From Lachnospiraceae bacterium UBA7196 (GTDB lineage Bacteria; Bacillota; Clostridia; Lachnospirales; Lachnospiraceae), in contig DKUU01000009.1 in NCBI GenBank assembly GCA_002490835.1, positions 1 to 7,391 on the forward strand: a stretch of 7,391 bases of DNA, in the 5' to 3' direction. The number at the start of each line of letters is the position of its first letter. Positions within the stretch are counted from its first letter, which is position 1. The notes beneath the pieces are model-generated. The model made no database searches. It saw nothing but the letters and a program-made list of their open reading frames with translations, and was not told the origin of the DNA. The position numbers and the translations under genes are program-made. Of the stretch, positions 5,117 through 7,391 are shown piece by piece.

Positions 5117-5516
5117 ATTTCTCATTATAGATTTTTAAGAAGTATTTTGTTGCCGGTCCGGTCCCTTTTCGTTCAATCACTCCCTGATTTAACATTTTAT
5201 CAATCACTTTTCTCGTAGCTGACTTTGTTTTGTATCCACAAATTTCTGTTGCTTTTCCCATGCTAATACTTTCGTTTTGTTCAAGATAGTTTAATATTAT
5301 TTCTTCTTTTGACACATTCCTAATAATATGCGAAACATCGTTCTTTTCTCTCAAATTAGCCGCCCCCGGTACATATACTACCTGCCCGACCTCTAATTTG
5401 ACCGTAATACGCTCGGAACGTAACGAAAAAACAAATTCCGGACTTTTCCATCCCTGTTCCTTCCATGCTGTAATAATCTTATCAATTCCACTCCCAGCAC
5501 GTTCCCCTATATTCAC
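5091..5516 (-). CDS. C-terminal part of a split AlbA_2/HATPase_c_4 regulator (end of ATPase domain plus winged helix)
   Basis: The 141-residue reading opens at a GTG (5516) and begins NIGERAGSGIDKI, the conserved segment that in this family directly follows the NP.I...F sequence of the HATPase_c_4 domain. About 35 residues of domain end and linker follow (WKEQGWKSPEFVFSLRSERI), then from about residue 69 to 128 a winged helix-turn-helix (SKEEIILNYL, then SATRKVIDKMLNQGVIERKG). The GTG overlaps the stop of the upstream part as GTGA but has no ribosome site. As a separate protein it would lack the start of its ATPase fold. It is best seen as the rest of the upstream gene after a one-base frameshift. 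The last residues (KSKGLDGTP) are encoded by the phased repeat, so the original C-terminus may have been replaced when the repeat formed. Confidence 0.8.
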   Translation of the reverse strand: MNIGERAGSGIDKIITAWKEQGWKSPEFVFSLRSERITVKLEVGQVVYVPGAANLREKNDVSHIIRNVSKEEIILNYLEQNESISMGKATEICGYKTKSATRKVIDKMLNQGVIERKGTGPATKYFLKIYNEKSKGLDGTP

Positions 5517-6610
5517 AAACCCAAAAATTTCAAAATATTAGGATTTCTTGGGTCGCTATTCCCACCAGCATAAAATTCCTGTTTGGTAATCCGTATCGTT
5601 CCAGGATTAGAAATTGTCAATTCTTTTCCTTTTTTAACTATTACTATTCCGCGTCTTCCATAATAGTTTGTATGTGCAAGCGCGTTCGCTACAGCCTCGC
5701 CTAATGCCGCATGTACCTCCACTCTATCCACACGCATACCGTCCCTGCGATGAACAAATGGCACCGCTATATCGTCATCCATACGATTAGTAACCTTAAA
5801 GTAAAAATCAAATAAATTCACACTCCAGTCGCCCTCATTTGAGTGCGTCCGAAACAGCCAACGTACAGCTTTGTCATCACTCTCTTCCCTATAATCCAAA
5901 AAATAATCCGGAAACACCTTTGTAATCTGATAGGAATCCCCCAAAAATAAAAGACCGGCCGCCGTTGGCGATAATTCACCATTCTTATTTTTCGCTACCG
6001 CTCTTAGTTTCATCAAAAATTCATCATTTTCCAATACATTCCAAGGATGCCCCTCATGAAGTTGTTCAAACAGGATTCTATATCCCTTAACTGAATCTCT
6101 ATTTAGTGCATCTAATCCCATCTCGTCAATCACTTCTGCATCAATCGCCATATCCCGCTGATCCGCAAACATAGCCCTAACAGCTTCCTCTGTACAAAGA
6201 AAATCTCCTTCATAATCTCTGCGGTAGGTTCCCTGCATTGGATCTGTCCCTATATACACAGGCTTATCATGTCTGTCCGCCGCCGGAACATCAATCCTTA
6301 AAACTTTCCTTTTTCTCAACTCAATAGGCCGTACATGATGATTCAGCAATATATTTTTTGATACTTTATTCTGATTGTTGAGCGTACTCCAAAAATCCTT
6401 TTGGTACTTAATAATCTGCTTGTCCGTCAATCCATTCACCGTAAAGGAATCTCTATGTTCTTTTACCCCAAGAAGTATAGTACCTCCATCTGTATTTGCA
6501 AAAGAAGAATATGTCTCCCAGATGCTTTCTGGCAGACCGTCTTCGGCCAGCTTGCATTCCCTTTCGCTATCCTCACCCAGATTTAATTCCTCTAAAAATT
6601 CCTTTTTCAA
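5513..6610 (-). CDS. N-terminal part of a split AlbA_2/HATPase_c_4 transcriptional regulator (ATP-binding, RecG-like C-terminal family)
   Basis: Counting from the TTG at 6610 (365 residues), an AlbA_2 (Schlafen-type DNA-binding) domain covers about residues 13-140, with SSFANTDGGTILLGV at 35-49 and VYIGTDPMQGTYRRDYEGD around 118-136. A middle region leads to a HATPase_c_4 domain that starts near 299 with HAALGEAVANALAHTNYYGR; Glu305, Asn309 and His313 form the N-box, and ISNPGT is at 333-338. The domain should continue for another 20-30 residues, but the frame closes after NPNILKFLGL. The TTG start is preferred because GGGGGAG (6624-6618) sits seven bases ahead; the ATG at 6658 in the same frame has no ribosome site. 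Such proteins are cytoplasmic DNA-binding regulators, often found in accessory regions. Base composition is more AT-rich than the left-hand operon, which fits acquisition by transfer. Its target is unknown. Confidence 0.85.
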   Translation of the reverse strand: MKKEFLEELNLGEDSERECKLAEDGLPESIWETYSSFANTDGGTILLGVKEHRDSFTVNGLTDKQIIKYQKDFWSTLNNQNKVSKNILLNHHVRPIELRKRKVLRIDVPAADRHDKPVYIGTDPMQGTYRRDYEGDFLCTEEAVRAMFADQRDMAIDAEVIDEMGLDALNRDSVKGYRILFEQLHEGHPWNVLENDEFLMKLRAVAKNKNGELSPTAAGLLFLGDSYQITKVFPDYFLDYREESDDKAVRWLFRTHSNEGDWSVNLFDFYFKVTNRMDDDIAVPFVHRRDGMRVDRVEVHAALGEAVANALAHTNYYGRRGIVIVKKGKELTISNPGTIRITKQEFYAGGNSDPRNPNILKFLGL

Positions 6611-6667
6611 AAATTCACTCCCCCGTTCCTCTTTAACGGCCAAACAAGAAACTCTCATTTGTTGTAT

Positions 6668-6678
6668 ATCATATCATA
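6668..6678 (-). promoter_or_regulatory. Possible -10 region for the AlbA_2 regulator gene
   Basis: On the minus strand two overlapping TATGAT boxes (6678-6673 and 6673-6668) lie 57 and 62 bases before the TTG start. No convincing -35 lies 16-18 bases upstream; the area there is a run of T and A. Weak evidence. Confidence 0.3.
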
Positions 6679-6748
6679 AATTTCAAAAAAAATAAACGCA
6701 GTGACCACAATAAAGAAATCTGGGACAGAATTGTCACAAATATCACAC

Positions 6749-6786
6749 AAGAGTCTGGTATCACCATATCTAGGCACCAGACTCTT
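6749..6786 (-). terminator. 11-bp-arm inverted repeat downstream of the TnpV remnant
   Basis: AAGAGTCTGGT (6749-6759) and ACCAGACTCTT (6776-6786) are perfect arms around a 16-base loop. It begins 46 bases past the TnpV-remnant stop and separates it from the regulator gene. No T-run follows on either strand, so it could be a weak terminator or an inverted end left by a mobile element. A looser GTGAC...GTCAC repeat (6702-6738) lies beside it. Confidence 0.45.
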
Positions 6787-6832
6787 ATGCTTCATGTACC
6801 ATCAATCATATACCCTGCCACTAGGAATCACC

Positions 6833-7042
6833 TTACTGATACACGATCTCCCGCAGGTGCGCCATCAGCTTTCCCATCAATAGCATCGAAGTGTATGTCC
6901 CGTGCCGGTGTTCCCGCAGAAAGTTCTCCCGCATCAACCCGTATCTCCCAATCATCTCCTCCGGACTGTCATCTGCCTCATCATCCAAGACAAGGTTGGG
7001 TATCAGGTAATCTCCCTCAACTCTGTATGTGATATCTGTCAT
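6833..7042 (-). CDS. TnpV-like transposon-encoded protein, C-terminally truncated
   Basis: The 69-residue product (ATG at 7042, AAGGAGG at 7055-7049, six-base gap) reads MTDITYRVEGDYLIPNL, then SPEEMIGRYGLMRENFLREH and GTYTSMLLMGKLMAHLREI. This is the N-terminal part of TnpV, a protein carried by Tn4451-type mobilisable elements and their relatives in Clostridia. From memory, full-length members are about 110-125 residues and continue after the HLREI with a long charged helix. Here the match ends at about residue 66 and is followed by VYQ and a stop. Its role in transposition is not well established. No recombinase or relaxase is visible, so this is a remnant of a larger element or the edge of one that continues to the right. 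Function is probably lost. Confidence 0.8.
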   Translation of the reverse strand: MTDITYRVEGDYLIPNLVLDDEADDSPEEMIGRYGLMRENFLREHRHGTYTSMLLMGKLMAHLREIVYQ

Positions 7043-7069
7043 AATCTTCCTCCTTCTTCTCCCAATCAT

Positions 7070-7276
7070 TTAATAAAAAATCAGTTTGTAGGGCAGATCC
7101 ACCATTTCTTTTCCCCAAAGGTATTCCAAGCTAGTTACGTTCAAAGGATTACCAGCGGAAAAAGGAATAATTTCTCTGTTTCTGCCTCCTACACAAATAA
7201 AAAAAGTGAGATAAGGTTTGCAGCGCAGTCCCGGTCTGTTTTCGGTTACCAGTCGCATGGTCTCTGTTGCTGCCAT
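7070..7276 (-). CDS. Hypothetical protein upstream of the TnpV remnant (68 residues)
   Basis: No family recognised. The reading starts at an ATG at 7276 (or one at 7258) and stops 27 bases before the TnpV-like start, so the two could be co-transcribed. Neither start has a good ribosome site, and an in-frame stop lies just upstream. The sequence has basic and hydrophobic patches (RPGLRCKPYLTFFICVGGRNREIIPF). Codon choice looks acceptable, but composition alone is weak support. It may be a fragment of a mobile-element gene, or not coding at all. Confidence 0.35.
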   Translation of the reverse strand: MAATETMRLVTENRPGLRCKPYLTFFICVGGRNREIIPFSAGNPLNVTSLEYLWGKEMVDLPYKLIFY

Positions 7277-7292
7277 GCAGCTTTATTGCTTG

Positions 7293-7326
7293 TATTTCGT
7301 TTGTATATGGGTTTATTTCCGTTTGT
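7293..7326. repeat. Short direct repeat TATTTC(C)GTTTGT
   Basis: TATTTCGTTTGT (7293-7304) and TATTTCCGTTTGT (7314-7326) differ by one inserted C and are 21 bases apart start to start. They lie between the right-edge terminator and the 68-residue ORF. Low complexity makes chance possible. Confidence 0.3.
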
Positions 7327-7339
7327 TTTGGGAACGTAA

Positions 7340-7369
7340 AAACCCGTAAACATTCCTGTTTACGGGTTT
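7340..7369. terminator. Bidirectional intrinsic terminator
   Basis: AAACCCGTAAAC (7340-7351) and GTTTACGGGTTT (7358-7369) form a perfect 12-bp stem with the 6-base loop ATTCCT. T-rich tails exist on both strands: TTTCTT on the plus strand, and TTT in the stem plus TT on the minus strand. On the minus strand it would end a gene that lies beyond the right edge. Two of the three frames entering from the edge stop just before or at the stem, for example a tandem TGA-TAA at 7376-7371. Confidence 0.8.
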
Positions 7370-7391
7370 CTTATCAACTCCCCGAGTAGGG

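Noticed and set aside
5513..5530. Programmed -1 ribosomal frameshift in the split regulator
   Set aside because: The shift needed is -1, but no in-frame X XXY YYZ heptamer exists: the zero frame reads AAA TTT TTG GGT, and slipping mismatches the P-site. No obvious pseudoknot follows. A one-base indel is simpler.
6902..7339. Plus-strand 145-residue reading
   Set aside because: It lies opposite the clear TnpV-like gene, lacks a ribosome site, and ends inside the terminator region.
7371..7391. C-terminus of a gene entering from the right edge on the minus strand
   Set aside because: A tandem stop before a terminator fits, but only five codons are visible and the frame cannot be chosen, so I did not list it as a gene.

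Overview
The window looks like a piece of a Clostridia (Firmicutes) chromosome, probably a Lachnospiraceae-type gut anaerobe. The basis is G-rich Shine-Dalgarno sites, TTG starts, a clostridial-looking tRNA-Glu, an ECF sigma/ABC-2 transporter operon, and a TnpV-type transposon remnant. This placement is a judgement from protein flavour and not a database result.

Left part (1-4028). A tRNA-Glu(UUC) runs off the left edge on the minus strand and has a near-consensus promoter. Divergent from it is a four-gene plus-strand unit: an ECF sigma factor (TTG start), a six-helix membrane protein that overlaps it by ATGA and sits where an anti-sigma factor normally sits, an ABC ATPase, and an ABC-2 type permease with a large extracytoplasmic loop. 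The likely logic is that the membrane protein holds or senses for the sigma factor, and the ABC pair exports or removes a membrane-active compound or answers envelope stress. The substrate cannot be read from sequence.

Middle part (4029-4950). All coding signal is on the minus strand and much of it is decayed or tiny: an unrecognised pseudogene read in three successive frames (4044-4413), a 39-residue ORF, the N-terminal half of a YbjQ/DUF74-like domain protein that ends early (4580-4735), and a compact 64-residue conserved-looking protein (4752-4946). Several perfect inverted repeats lie here, including an 11-bp-arm hairpin just after the permease gene and a 15-bp palindrome beside the YbjQ-like stop codon.

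Right part (4950-7391). A regulator of the AlbA_2 (Schlafen-like DNA-binding) + HATPase_c_4 + winged-helix type lies on the minus strand. It is split into two ORFs by an apparent one-base loss in an A/T homopolymer at about 5520-5530, inside the ATPase domain. Its 3' end runs into a degenerate 32-bp tandem repeat in which an 11-bp GAGACCCTTAG-like motif recurs with 10, 22, 10, 22 spacing. Upstream of it are an inverted repeat, a TnpV-like transposon protein cut off after about 66 residues, a weakly supported 68-residue ORF, and a strong bidirectional terminator at the right edge.

Overall the window is an intact core-type stress or transport operon next to a more AT-rich, partly eroded accessory segment that carries traces of a mobile element. 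The most unusual signals are the phased repeat array, the split regulator, and the ECF unit whose anti-sigma position holds a polytopic membrane protein.
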